A stretch of 64,000 bases of DNA from contig JARZZO010000011.1 in NCBI GenBank assembly GCA_030544215.1, positions 3,520,001 through 3,584,000 of the forward strand, in the 5' to 3' direction. The position numbers were made by a program, and so were the translations under genes. Origin of the DNA: Zantedeschia hybrid cultivar. Its lineage: Eukaryota; Streptophyta; Magnoliopsida; Alismatales; Araceae. Below are positions 49,454 to 61,807 of this stretch, in pieces (the first letter of the stretch is position 1; every line of letters starts with the position of its first letter). Below the pieces are notes generated by a model. The model ran no database searches. It was not told the origin of the DNA and saw only the letters and a program-made list of their open reading frames with translations.

Positions 49454-50695
49454 TAGTTCTCTGTGGCCTTGGTTCTAGTTAGCTTCTTGATTGCTCACTG
49501 AAGAGAACGGTTAAAGTGATTCTTATTAATTACAGTCCCTCAACCCCGTGAAAAAAATGTCACACGCTCACATTGGGAGAGAGCTGGCTTCTTGCTCCTA
49601 TTTCATGTTTTCCGTTCTTGATGCTTCTGGAGGTGGGAATGCTTTTTCTTCTGCAATATGTTATGTTTGCAAAAGAAAAATACAGGTTATAGAACACAGG
49701 AAGGATACCCTTTTTTATACTGAATGTATTCTCACTATTCTTTTCAGCTTGTTCTGTCGAATGTAGCACAGCTGTTCATGTTTGTACCATTGGGTTACTG
49801 AAAGTGAACAATTTTCTAAGAGCAATTGCTTCCATCTCCTTCACCTTCTGTTGTTTAATTTTTTCTTCAATTTCCTACATCATTCAGCTACTGAAAATGG
49901 AAGGAATAGTTCTGTTTTATTGGCCCCATTTCGCGTGGTTTTGAGTTCACCGTAGTTCTAATCTAGGAACCTTGAGTCGGGATTTGCAGGCTCCTTAGTT
50001 CACCGTAGTTTTAATCTAGGAACCTTGAGTCGGGATTTGCAGGCTCCAACTTGAAACCTTTAGGTAGTGTTTGGATGTATAGATATACCGCAGCAATCTA
50101 TGAACAAGCCAAATTCGTCAGAAATGGGCAAGGAGTGTAGGAACAATTCGTCAGAAATGGGCAAGCAGAATGAACCGAGTTCCTCAATTCTGCACCCAAT
50201 GGCTGTGTTTCAGAAGGTTCTTGTCGCAGATGTTCACCGCAAGTTTGGTGAACCCATTTGAAGGAAGATTGTGACTGAGAAACTTACTCCATGCTCCAAG
50301 CTTCAATCTAGTGGGTATTACCATGTGGGTACCGTTGCTGCTTTTCTTGATGTTTTGAAGGTTTCAACAAGCATGTCTTGGTGGTTGAAAGGATCTTGTG
50401 GACCACCGTACTCAGTTCATAAGTGTCACTACCTTGAGTGGAGAGGAAATTAATAATCTGATTCATGGTTTCTTTTGGACGTGAACGTATACGATATTTT
50501 TTACCCCAAAAGATCAAGTGGCAGTAGGTGCCATCTGTTATCTTAGTTTTGTTTTGTTAATTTCATGTTTCAAGTAGTGCATCTAGTTTGATGTAAAGTT
50601 CATTGTTGGTGCTCTGGGTTTTCTTTTTCTTGGGTTTTCAATGATGTAGATTAGTTGATGATGCATAATTTTGCCTTTTATATCATCGTTCTCAA
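49454..50695. other. 3' flank of the coiled-coil gene; short duplications
   Basis: The first part is probably 3' untranslated region. A unit of about 50 bases containing TCTAGGAACCTTGAGTCGGG is tandemly duplicated at 49943-50046, and ATTCGTCAGAAATGGGCAAG occurs twice at 50115-50165. From 50067 to 50460 short frames with balanced codon use follow each other, but I recognise no protein. Confidence 0.5.
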
Positions 50696-50881
50696 GAGTA
50701 ATATTTGCTGCAATACTTTCTAAATATTGTAGTACAATTACCTGCTGATCGGGATCAAACGGCATGCAGTAACTGCATCCCCTTAGAGAGAGTGTAGTTG
50801 ATCTTAGATGTGGCATGCCATCTGATCTGCCGATCAGACGACCATTGTATTTAATGACGGGCATTGCAGTAATTATTACTC
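50696..50881. mobile_element. Mutator-type MITE, copy 1
   Basis: 186 bp with inverted ends GAGTAATATTTGCTGCAAT and ATTGCAGTAATTATTACTC. The 9-bp flanks CGTTCTCAA and CATTATCAA match at seven positions, in line with a Mutator-type 9-bp duplication. Its ends match the MITE at 53314-53757. Confidence 0.7.
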
Positions 50882-52261
50882 CATTATCAAATACTTACCA
50901 GCCCTTTATTGCTGTTTGGACTAATGATGCGGCAAATTTAGCTTGGGTTGAGCCCAACTAAGCCCTTGTTGCTGTTTGGGCTTTTCATATGGAGGATTTT
51001 CTACTATCAACACGGTGCACTTTTAAGCTACTTGTATCATAAAATAACACATTATGTTTCATCAATTTTCTGCAAATTCTAATAGTGTAATTCTTATGTC
51101 ATCTAGTGAAATTTTCAAAATACATGGAAAATATATTTTTTGAAAGTTGTTGGGTAATGGTTGTAAGAATTTATGTTTACCCATGGTAATATGGATCGGC
51201 AGTCACGTTTATATATATCATATACATCAGGAAATAAACAGAAATTAATTTATGTGCTCGCTGATCTTCATATTTTTAGGAACTATTTACTTGTTCGTTG
51301 AGCAAAATCTGCAAATAATGACATTGTTTTCTATGAACATTTAACTTACAAAAAATAATATTTTTTTATTTTTAAGGATGATTTTAAAATCATATTATTA
51401 GGAATTTCACAGTGATTTACCATGTTTGAGCCAAATAATGCATTTTCGAGCTCAAAAATCTCATGCTCAATCAGAAAATGATCATAATATTTCACACGCA
51501 TGGAAGGAATTTTAAAATTATTATTCGGTCAAAATTCAAGTTTTAAATAATAAAGAATCATAAATTGTCATACATATATGCATTTCTATGTCATTGCTAT
51601 TTGCATTTCATTATGTGCATATTACTTTGTTACATATACTCATATAAATAAAATATACATATTTTTACTCAATTTCATTTCATAAATTCCATAATTCTTA
51701 ATGTAAATGCTATGCGAACATTGATGAGAAATAATTAAATATTGAACCAAATTATCAACATGAGAAACAATTAAACTTTGAACCAAATTATCCACATGTC
51801 ATATACTTGGCTTCCACAATTTTCATTGTTTAATGGCTATTTATTTCATCTTATGTCATCTTTTTTCTTTCTTACTCTTCTTTATTTTTTCTTTAATTTT
51901 TGCAATGTTCGCATCGCTCACTTTTCTATAAGTTTTCCACATAAGTATTCCACCCCATCTTTCTTGTTTTTCGTCTTTCATTACTTCATATTTCATACCT
52001 TCATAATATTTTCATAATCCTTTTTTGTCATATATGTAAACATGCTATTTCATAATTAATTCATTCATATATGTATGTTTATATTTTCACTAAACTAAAG
52101 GTTTCTGATATACTAATATACCACATCAAAATGGATATATTGTTTATCATGGGGCATCTAGCCTATTACTAACAAAATTATCTAACATTTGACTAACTTT
52201 AGAATTAGTCAGGTCAATAGTCACCGCAATACACTCGTAGGCACTTTTACTAGTCATGAGC
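50882..52261. other. AT-rich intergenic region, nothing seen
   Basis: About 1.4 kb of AT-rich sequence without a supported gene or clear repeat. Confidence 0.6.
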
Positions 52262-52275
52262 TATTTTTCATCTTC

Positions 52276-52574
52276 TTCTTTTTTGGACTGTAGTCCAGTG
52301 GTCTGGACTAAAGTCCCTCACTCCAGAGGAGGGAGGTTCGAGCCAGTCCAAAGGCACATTTGAATAATCTTCAAGGAGATAAAGAGCACAATCGAAAGAG
52401 GAGAAAACAGCACAACTTAGCACGAGAAGGCCGTCGAACCAAGACGAGACGTCTGCGTAAAGACGAAAATTCCGTAGGCCAAAATTGAGCCGAGCCACTG
52501 GGCAGGATCGAGCCCACAACCTCCCCGCACCTGACAGGGAGGGTAAACCACCACACCACAGTGTGGGTTCAAGT
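52276..52574 (-). mobile_element. tRNA-derived SINE with 14-bp target duplication
   Basis: The 299-bp body is flanked by a perfect direct repeat, TATTTTTCATCTTC, at 52262-52275 and 52575-52588. Read on the minus strand, the head has an A-box-like TGGTGTGGTGG and a B-box-like GGGCTCGATCC, and the other end is A-rich (CCAAAAAAGAA). That is the layout of a SINE inserted by target-primed reverse transcription. Unusually, the tail end contains a second tRNA-like pair on the opposite strand (TAGTCCAGTGG and GGTTCGAGCC). Confidence 0.78.
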
Positions 52575-52588
52575 TATTTTTCATCTTC

Positions 52589-53313
52589 AAGTAGTAGGGA
52601 TGGTCACCGGCTATCATTCCTAAAATTTATGCTTGTGAATTGCCTAATGGTATACCCAACCAACCACCTACCAATCCCAGAAGATTCTCCGACTATTCAT
52701 AGGTAAGATATGTCTAAGCTATCCGGAGACATGTAGTCTCATACTACACGGTCTAGTTCTAATTAATGCTTGCTGTATTGCACGCAGTAGTGTATTGTTG
52801 TTTGTAGTGTCGTTCGATCTGGCGGATCGGACTGCATGCAGTGATACGTCATTTTTCATATTTTCTTGTCAGATTTTTTTAATATTTTTGGAATGTCCAA
52901 TCAAAAATCCGAAAATACATCTGGAGAATTCGAGTCGGTCTCAACCTGACTGTATATTTTGTTTTTTATAAAAAAATATTTAATAAAAACTTCAATTTAC
53001 GTGCAAAGGAGAAAAATCGTTTGAAGAGCAGGGGTTCAGGGTAGGGGTGAATGGGAGGAACAGAAGAGCAAGCAGGGGCTGCTGGGTCAGATTGGGGTGG
53101 ATGGGAGGAAGAGGAAGAGTAGGCAGGGCTGCAGGTTGCCACTGGCGAAGCGGTGGGGGGCTGCTGTGGTGAGGGAGTGAATGGGGAGGGGATGGGTGTC
53201 AAGTGAGTATTTAGTGTAAGTATTTTAAAATTTAATTAAATGTTTAAGTATTTATTAAAATACAATTAAATTAATAAAAAACTTTTTTAAGTGTTCAAAT
53301 ATTAAAAACAACA
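52589..53313. other. no gene seen; possible MITE remnant
   Basis: Contains CTTGCTGTATTGCACGCAGT near 52768 and a TGGAATGTCCAATCAAAAAT block near 52890, both similar to the MITE that follows. It may be a decayed relative. A G-rich tract lies at about 53035-53200. Confidence 0.45.
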
Positions 53314-53757
53314 GAGTAATACTTGCTGCAATACGTCTAGATTTAGGCGGCGTCTTTTCATTTTTTTCATTTTCTATTCAAATTTTTTAAATTTTTTTGG
53401 AGCGTCCAATTAAAAATCAAACAGTACAATCGGGTTGCTCAGTTTGCCCCGATTGTATAAATTTTTTTAAAAAAATTTATTGTTTACACATAAGTCGACG
53501 TTTGTGTCACAAAATAGATTTTAAAAAATATACAGTCACCCAAGTAACCCTGTTGTACCGTCCGATTTTTGATCGGATACTTCAAAAAAATTTAAAAGTT
53601 TTGAACTGAAAATTAAAAAAATAAATAAATAACACCCTTTAAATGCCCCCCTAAGTCTAGACGAGATGCACAGAAGCCGACTGGATCAAATGACTGTTGT
53701 GCCGCGCATTGCAATTCACGTTGATTACAATGCATGGCATTGTAGCGAGTATTACTG
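53314..53757. mobile_element. Mutator-type MITE, copy 2
   Basis: 444 bp with inverted ends GAGTAATACTTGCTGCAAT and ATTGTAGCGAGTATTACTG. The 9-bp flanks are AAAACAACA (53305-53313) and AAAACAATA (53758-53766). The interior is also inverted: AATTTTTTTGGAGCGTCC pairs with a TTCAAAAAAATTT block, so the whole element can fold back. Confidence 0.85.
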
Positions 53758-53766
53758 AAAACAATA

Positions 53767-54096
53767 ACATGTTTACAATAGTATAATTAGATTATAAATG
53801 TGTGTATATATGTATATAATCCTTAATTAATATTTAGTTATAAAATTATTTTTAGCTATATAAATGTTTTCTATTGTTCGCAATCACATTCACCCCCTGC
53901 TGCTTGCCCTAATTTCCTTGGGCGTAGTGCGCCACGGCGCAGTGGATCTAGTTCGTCTCCCTCCAACAACCACTAACAATAACAGTGCGTGTTCTCCGAC
54001 CTTTCTGGTTCAGAGCAGAGTAGAAGAACGCAACGCCGCCTCGCTGCAGTCGCGCGCACGAAGGCGGGGAGGGGGAGCTCCGGCGAAGAGAAAAGA
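53767..54096 (+). promoter_or_regulatory. upstream region and leader of the COX6b gene
   Basis: AT-rich sequence with TATATAAAT near 53858 passes into a GC-rich leader before the ATG at 54097. The Mutator MITE ends only about 340 bases upstream of the start codon. Confidence 0.45.
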
Positions 54097-56481
54097 ATGG
54101 CGGGATCAGCAGCCGAGCAGGAGAAAACCCTGACTCTCTCGGAGGTACTCGCTCTCCCGCGCCATATTTTCGTCATCACATTCTCGATCATCTGGCCCTG
54201 TTTAATTATTAGTATCAAGATCAGATGCAAACGTCGATAAAGGCGCCCATGATCGCTAATTGTCTATTTTTTTTGTATTTTTCTCATTTATTTTGCGCCT
54301 AGAAAGCTCTCTGCTCGTAGGGGCGTCCGAAGACCCCCTTCTTCCTGGATCCGTCGCCCGTTAATTACTGATCCCCGTTACATCAATTTAACATTCCTTT
54401 TTCTTGTTTTTTTTCCTTGTGATTTTGCTTTTTTTTTGCATCTTATGCAAGCTTGAAAAGTCCTGGCTGATTTTGTTCATTGGAGGAAGCCGGATTCTAG
54501 ATGTTTTCCTGTGTTTGGATGCTATTTTCTTTGAGCGTATAATTTGCTGGAGCAATTGCATTTATGTTTAGCAAAAAGGACTTATGGGAAAAAAATTGTT
54601 TGCCATATTTCAGAACTCCCGACGAGGCGCAAAATCTGAAACGTTGTATAATCCTTGAATTATCAAGAAGTTCATCGCATTTTGTGATATATCGATGGAA
54701 ACACGTGTTATGGCTTCGCACTTTTTTCCCCCTTTGTTAGCTCAGCTGGAACTTAGTTATATGAAAGATTTAGTCACACAAAGAAGGCTTAACCTCAGTT
54801 GAAGATGGCAAACTTGGCCTCCTTCTGAATCTCTCCTAGTCCTCACGGTTGTACTACCTCTTTTTTTAACAAAGATTGGTGGTGCAATCCACAATTTCTT
54901 TTGAGAAAAAATGGTCTCCTTCCTGCCATATCTGCTGACATCCTTGGCTTTAACCTCACCGGTAATTCTTGCAAGTTAGTTACCCTCTCGCAAGCTTCTT
55001 TTTTTTTCTGAAAGGTATGCCAGTTGGCCAGCTATATACAATGGCTCCTAAGTGGGCAGGGTTCAAATTTCTCAAGAGGCAATATTCCCCTAAGTTGGGG
55101 ATAAATCTGCACAGCAATACTTCTGCCTATACAGGTGATTTTTCCACCTACTTGAGCAAATATTCTGGGTCCAATCACTGGGGAAGAAATCCCAGTCCAC
55201 ACACACCCCAGGAAGGTGTTTTTATGCACTTGACAATCTTCGAACCAACGATCTCCCACTCGGGGACGTCGTTCTTTACCATCTAACCTACAGGCCAGTG
55301 GTCCATGTTGCAAGTTAGTGTGCCACATCTGTGGCCTGCAATATTTATGGCAGCAGGCTTTGTGGGAGTTAATGCACGAGTGTGGATGTAGGCAGGCTTT
55401 TTATGTGGATGCTTGGTGTAGGGACCTTTCTTTTTGGGCCATGTTGCCCTAGCTTTATAAGTTTGAAGCCAACAAGGAGGCATTGGCTGTGAATCGCTTT
55501 GGTTCTCTATCATTTGCAGGTAGCTAGGTGATGCGGGACAAAGAAGGGGAATCTGAAGGAAGGCTCGGAGGCCCAAGAAGGAGGAAGACGAAGACAGGGA
55601 GAAGAGGAAGATTGCAGGGGAGGAAGAAGACGAACAGCAGGGGCTTCACACCCCTACTCTGCTCACAGGCCCTTCACAGGCTCCTCACACAGAGCACTGT
55701 GGCAGCTAAAGCAAGACTCATTTCCATTCTAATCATTGGCAATCATTAGGTTGCCCTTTGGGATATACATAGGATATATATAGGCCTCAAAAAGGAAGCC
55801 CTAATAGCCAAAATTACCATGTTACTCCTAGGCCCTCTAAAAATAGAAAAAGTGCAGAAAAATACAGGAAAAATGGGAAAAGTCTTAAATGGGCCACAAG
55901 TGGACCTTATTCATGTCCCAAAGGCTCAAATAAAATACAAAGTACTCCAATAGCCAAAAGACATGTCTCCAAGCCATCACGCGACCTACTCTACGTTGTC
56001 CATTAGTCTACTCCTGCATCAATCTCCCCGGATTTGAAAAAAATTGCCTTATATTTTAAAATGCGCAAATATATAGGTGCGGACGACTGGATCAACTGTG
56101 AGGAGCCCCTCCCCCTCCCTCCCCGTAGGAACCTCATAAACCCAAAATAGTAGAAATGAAAACAACTAGACATGTGAACCAAGCAAGGAAGAAGAAAGGT
56201 ATCACTCTGTCTCAAAAGCACCATAAAAGGGTTTTCTTTAAACAAAAATCAGCTGCTAGTCATGAAGAAGAAGACTGCCTCTGTCACTGCCAAGCTAAAG
56301 ATGCCAGCCTTGTGCTTCTTCGCCGGACTACAAATGGAAGAAGCCAATTTCCTTTACAAAACTTATTGTCCTATTAGGGCATGATGCTCTGTTGAAGTAT
56401 ACTTAAAGGTCTATTTATAAGGGTGAGCCGGTGAGGGGCCATCCCATTTTCAAACTGGCTTTCTAGGCTCCAAAAATCCAG

Positions 56482-56519
<38 letters not shown>

Positions 56520-58137
56520 GGATATGTCCACCTTGACAGCAACCCAGGAAGAGGTCTCTGCCTTTTATACATCTCCTGTATGTGCAGATGCAGTCATCCT
56601 TGCCAGCGAGAAGGAGCTCCTTTGGCCAGAGCTACTGGGGCTGCTGCTGTCCCCCTCTCTGCGGCCATCAACTGCTCTACATTGGGTAAATTTGTGTGTG
56701 TGTGTGAGAGAGAGAGAACATGCGTTGTTGGGGGTGATTTTGGCACTAAGGTTTATTAATAATATAATTATTGTATTCATGTGACCCTAACATTATGTGA
56801 CTTAGCAAGGAATCAGATGATATGGCACAGCGAAAAATGGATGGACAGCAGGTTGATTTCAAAATACTATGAAACCACAGGGGTTTATTTGCACATTTGC
56901 ATTCTATAGGTTTTTATTTTCACATATACTTAGTACTTTATGGGCTATGTTATCAAAGGTGATCGCGTCGCTCGCCTAGGCAATGAAGTAGGTTGAGGCG
57001 AGCTATGTTATCAAAGGCGACTGAGGTGGTCACCTAGGCGACGAGGCGAGACGAGGCAATGATAAGGCACCTTGCTTCGGTCTCTGTCGCCTAGGCGATC
57101 GCTATAATCGCCTCAAACGACTAGACGATCGCCTAGGCGTGCCTCGCCCGCCTCATGTCTGTGTTTTTGACATGTTTAATAGTATATTTAACTATCTGAA
57201 TTTTTTTATTTTTTAAGTAAAATGTCGCCTCAAACGCCTAGGCCATCGCCTAGGCGTCTGAGGCTAAGGCGACTCCCTTGTCGCCTCGGTCCTCACGCCT
57301 CTGACTACATAGGAGGCGAGCCAAAAATGCCTTGCCTCACCTCGCCTTATATTCGCCTCACTCACCTAAGCACTTGCCTATGATGTCTATGTCAAATGCT
57401 TATTTGTTTTTTAATTATATTGTAGTGCTTTTTTTTGTTCTTAATGATTCCAAAGTGGCTAATGCCTCTCTTAACAATGTCCAGTACCCTTTTTCTCTTA
57501 CATGCTGCCACATTTTTCTTATTTTTTATGATTCTTATTTTCATCTTCGCATTATACTTGAAGGATGGATATTTTGAAAAATCTGCTGCAAGTGGACCAG
57601 CAATAGGTAGTTTGATAATTGAATTGGAGTGGGAAAGGCCTGTAACTGTAGTTGGAAGTGGATGTTTGGTTTTTCCTCCACTTGGTAGGTGGGCAAATTA
57701 AGGGAGGGTGGGGGACAATCAAGAGAGATAAAGGAATGTATAAAAGAGTTTGAAATTTTGCCACATCCACCGCCATCCCAGGTTCCCCTTCCCCTCCCCA
57801 TAGGAACCTCATGAACCCAAAATAGTATAAAGGAAAACAACTAGACATGTGTACCAAGCAAGGAAGAAGAAAGGTATCACTCTGTATCAAAAGCACCATA
57901 AAAGGGTTTTCTTAAAACAAAAATCAGCTGCTGGTCATGAAGAAGAAGACTGCTTCTGCCACTGCCAAGCTAAAGATGCCAGCCTTGTGCTTCTTCGTTG
58001 GACCACAAATGGAAGAGGCCCATTTCCTTTACGAAACTTCTTGTCCTATTAGGGCATGATGCTGTGTTGAAGTATACACTTATAAGGGTGAGGGGCTATC
58101 CCATTTTTCAAACTGGCTTTCTAGGCTCCAAAAATCC

Positions 58138-58173
<36 letters not shown>

Positions 58174-60295
58174 GATAGGTCCACCTTGACAGCAGCCAGG
58201 AAGAGGTCTCTGCCTCCTTATACATCTCCTGTACGTGCGGCTGCTGTCCCTCTCTCTGCAGCCATCACAATTGCTCTACATTGGGTGAATTTGTGAGAGA
58301 GGAAAAGAAAGCATGCCTTGTGGGGGTGATTTTGGCACTAAAGTTTATTAGTAATATAATTATTCTATTCATTTGGCGCTAACATTATGGTGGCTTAGCA
58401 AGGAATCAGATGATATGGCACAGCAGAAAATGGACGGACATCAGGTTGATTTCAAAACACTATCAAACCACAGGGGTTTATTTTCACATGAGAAGATCTT
58501 GCTGCACTGCCAGGCAGTATTACGCTGCCTGGCGGTGCTTTTATTTTTAAAAAAATGAAATTTTTTTAAAGGCCCCAACCGGCCTGACCTGACCGTACAA
58601 TCCAATCTTGGATCGGACGAGCCAAAAAAAGATGAAAATTCTAAAACCGACCCCAAATGAACAGTAAAAACAGTTGTTTAGAATTTGGACTGTTTACTAT
58701 TGATTTCGGGTCGGTTTTAGAATTTTCATCTTTTTTTGTCTCGTTCTATCCAAGATTGGATTGTACGGTCAGGTTGGGCACCATGGGGGTCTCAAAAAAA
58801 TTCCAAAAAATAAATAAAATAAAAGCACCGCTAGGCGGCGTAATACTGCCTGACGGTGCAGCAAGATATTCTCTTTTCAAATATGCACTCTACAGGTTTT
58901 TATTTTCACATATATTTTATTCTTTAGGGGGCTATGTTATCAAAGATGATCACCTCGCTCACCTAGGCGATGAAGTAGGTTGAGGTGTGCCAAAAACGCC
59001 TCGCCTCGCCTCACCTTATGTTCGCCTCACTCACATAGGCACTTTGCCTACGATGTCTCTATCAAATGCTTATTTATTTTTTAATTATATGGTAATGATT
59101 CCAAAGTGGCTACTGCCTCTCTTAACAATGTCCAGTACCCTTTTTTTCTCTTACATGCTGCCACATTCTTTCTTATTTTTTATTATTCCTAAGACCATCC
59201 ACTACTTATATGGGTGCTTTATACAAATTGGTCATTGCATGTGAGACATGATGGTATTTCTCAGAGTGTTATGTATGATTATCTTAGATGTTTTCTTTAT
59301 TCTCCTTGTACTGTCATTTTCTTCCTTCATTGGCGCTTTGTGAGAGCTCATCGCCTCAAACACCTAGGCAATTGCCTAGGCATTTCCCTGGTCGCCGTGC
59401 TCGCCTTTTTCTTCTGACCATATAGTTAGGGGGTTTATATGCAGAAACCACAGGTTATGACTGTCCTTTTAATTGTTCATGAGTTCAGGCTTTTTGATAT
59501 ATCATGTGGCTCCATGCCATTTATTTCTTGTTCTTTGTTGTTAAAATTGGATCCTGTTATTCAATTAATCAGTGGTACATGCAGCAATGGTCTCTGCAGG
59601 AAAAGGAGGCAGATAAGAGTGGGATCCCAGTGGAAACAGTTGATGATGTAAACCCAAATGAGGCAGCCAAAGGCGTGGAGCCAAATGAGGCAGCTGAAGG
59701 CGTGGACCCAAATGAGGCAATAGAAGATGCAAATGTGAAAGAGACAGCAGAGGATGTTAACCCTGTTGGTGCATCCTCAGAGATTGTCACGGAGAAAATT
59801 GATGAACCACCTGCCACAGAAGAGAATGTGGAAAGCACCGAGGAAGGAGGACAAGAGGAAGAAGCTACGGAAGAGAAACCCGTTATAAAGGTATCTTTAC
59901 TTTTATGCATCATTAGTCATATTAGCTATTTGAACTTTAGAAATTGATAGTAAATATTTTATTGAAATACAATTGTTGGGTATCAGCTTGAGACAGCACC
60001 AGCAGACTTCCGTTTCCCAACAACCAATCAGACTAGACATTGCTTTACTCGTTACATCGAATATCACAGGTAAACTGAATTGCTTCTCTGGGAAAAAGTT
60101 GCCATTTTTTCCTTACCTTTATAGTTTGACGTTTGCTTCTTATATTGATGTGTCCTTAATTTGCTTCTGGGTTAATGCTTGCTCTCATTATTAACGATGG
60201 CATAATATTTTAGGTGCACAAATGCAAAAGGTGAAGGTGCTCCTGAGTGTGACAAATTCGCAAAGTATTATCGTTCACTTTGCCCAAGTGAATGG
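54097..60295 (+). CDS. COX6B: cytochrome c oxidase subunit 6b (plant type with acidic N-terminus), last exon not in window
   Basis: This nuclear gene encodes a small subunit of mitochondrial complex IV on the intermembrane-space side. Exons are 54097-54144, 59585-59890, 59987-60069 and 60214-60295, joined by GT..AG introns in phase, giving 173 residues. Exon 1 reads MAGSAAEQEKTLTLSE. Exon 2 encodes the acidic extension typical of plant COX6b-1, here with an internal repeat (PNEAAKGVE, PNEAAEGVD, PNEAIED). Exons 3-4 give LETAPADFRFPTTNQTRHCF and the twin cysteine motif CX9C...CX10C that drives import by the disulphide relay. The frame stops at ..RSLCPSEW before a GT donor. The family ends about 17 residues later, and no exon for that end is found up to 64000. 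Intron 1 is 5.4 kb and full of repeats. Confidence 0.93.
56098..57535 (+). repeat. segmental duplication in COX6b intron 1, copy A
   Basis: From CCCTCCCCGTAGGAACCTCA to the ACATGCTGCCACATTTTTC region, this stretch is repeated in the same order at 57777-59190, including a CT microsatellite (about 56488-56516). It has an extra GCCTAGGCG-rich block at about 56999-57313 that copy B lacks. Confidence 0.85.
56999..57313. repeat. GCCTAGGCG-rich fold-back block
   Basis: Many copies of CGCCTAGGCG-like palindromes and GAGGCGA/TCGCCTC units lie in both directions, so the block can fold on itself. CTATGTTATCAAAGGCGA at its left edge repeats the wording of the flanking sequence. It is present only in copy A of the duplication. 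Confidence 0.6.
57777..59190 (+). repeat. segmental duplication in COX6b intron 1, copy B
   Basis: Same order as copy A, with scattered substitutions and its own CT microsatellite (about 58142-58170). It is interrupted by a MITE at 58490-58873. Copy A supplies the empty site. Confidence 0.85.
58490..58873. mobile_element. Mutator-type MITE, copy 3
   Basis: 384 bp with inverted ends GAGAAGATCTTGCTGCAC and GTGCAGCAAGATATTCTC. The 9-bp flanks are TTTTCACAT (58481-58489) and TTTTCAAAT (58874-58882). The matching place in copy A of the duplication (about 56893-56905) has no insert, which confirms both ends. The interior is a near-complete inverted repeat (GATGAAAATTCTAAAACCGA with its mirror). 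Confidence 0.92.
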
Positions 60296-61807
60296 GTATG
60301 CTCTTCTCTTACATTGGCCCTTTGAATTTCAGTTTGTTGCATCTAACAAGATTTTGATCTTGCATGGGATGCACATAACGCTATTTTATTTTGACTCATG
60401 CCCTCCATATGCTTGTCTTGAGTTACTGGGATATTGTAGTTTACACAGATGTTCTTCAACACTAGATCTAATGCTAGGTTTCAGAAACTAGATACGAATT
60501 GGAACTGGCAGCTTCTGATGCCAATTCGGGTTTAGGCCGTAACCACCCATCTCCCATGTATATATATAATGATAATAAAATTCACATTAAATATATACAA
60601 TACAATATTAATAAATATATAGGTATAAATAATTAAATAAACTATTAAAAAAAATCTCATTATGTGCCAGTTTCTGGTCGGTTTGTAGGTCTTAAACTAG
60701 TTTGCATCCAGTTCAAACCTCATTTAGGCTGGTTCAGCCGATTTAAGGCAACATTAGAATTTTTTATTGTTTAATTAAGAACCAGCCGGTTTGACGCCAG
60801 AACCGAGGGCATTAGATCATTTAGTTTTATTTTATGGGCGTGAATGTGATGCGATGTTATGACAATTTTAAGGGGCCTCCGTGCCTCCCTCCTTCTTTAT
60901 TAAATTTGGTTTGTAAAATTTTATCTCCCTTCCATATGTACCTCGCCTTGAACTTGTTTAAGGTTTCTTATTAATAGATACATATATTTGGTGGAGTTAA
61001 TCAGATTTAGAAGGCAAGAACACTCAGGCTGCAGCCCTTAAAGGAGGAATCATCAGGATCTGCATATGATGCCCATGAGAGTATCTCAAATTCACCATAG
61101 GTTAAATGTGACTTACGAAGTGGCTCTAGTAAGTTCACGGTAGATTAAAGTCCATGATCATAAACATAATATATGTTTGATATATGAAGCATGCTTAGAT
61201 TACTTTCTATATATATATATATAGCACTATTGATGAAACCTCAAAATATTTTCAACAAAATCCCTCCCAGCTAGAAATTTAAATTGGAAATGTAAGATGT
61301 GAAGAATGATCCACATGACCCGCCATCATTCTAGTCTAGTGAACTATACTTAGACCGGGATAGTCTTTGGTTTATGGCATGTTTGATGCCATATGTGGCA
61401 TAGAGGCCTGGTGTAATCTTCTTGTGCTACCATAAAGGTTGCATCATTAATCCATACTCACAGCCTAATGATGGGTTTGGCTTAATTATAACATTGTGGT
61501 TTATTGTGCTACACAGATCATGATAGCTTTAGTTTTAGGGGTCGAATACGATCGGAAGTTGCTAGGAGTTGCAATTGACAAAAGTTGTTTAGCTATTAAG
61601 CACGCTGTGGTTACAAGATCACATACATGATGTTAATAGGATTCCTATCTCCATTAGGAGACCATCGGAGTCTCCCATCTTGCATATTGAGGGTTATGCA
61701 ATTCGTCGAAAATTAATAGGATCATAGATTAAGATAAAAGATCATATCTTATCTAATTCAAAATGTCTGCTTTAGTCTACTAAATTGCATCTCTTAAATC
61801 TTTGTAG
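60296..61807. other. COX6b last intron or flank, no terminal exon found
   Basis: No sequence able to encode the missing COX6b end (a W-N-E-Q-R-type stretch followed by a G-P-L end) was found here in any frame. Part of it (about 60500-60840) reads as old repeat, with phrases like GCCAATTCGGGTTTAGGCCG and CCAGCCGGTTTGACGCCAG. Confidence 0.5.

Noticed and set aside
61010..61100. Possible last exon of COX6b near a TTAATCAG acceptor
   Set aside because: The reading after the acceptor does not give the expected W-N-E-Q-R and G-P-L ending in any phase.
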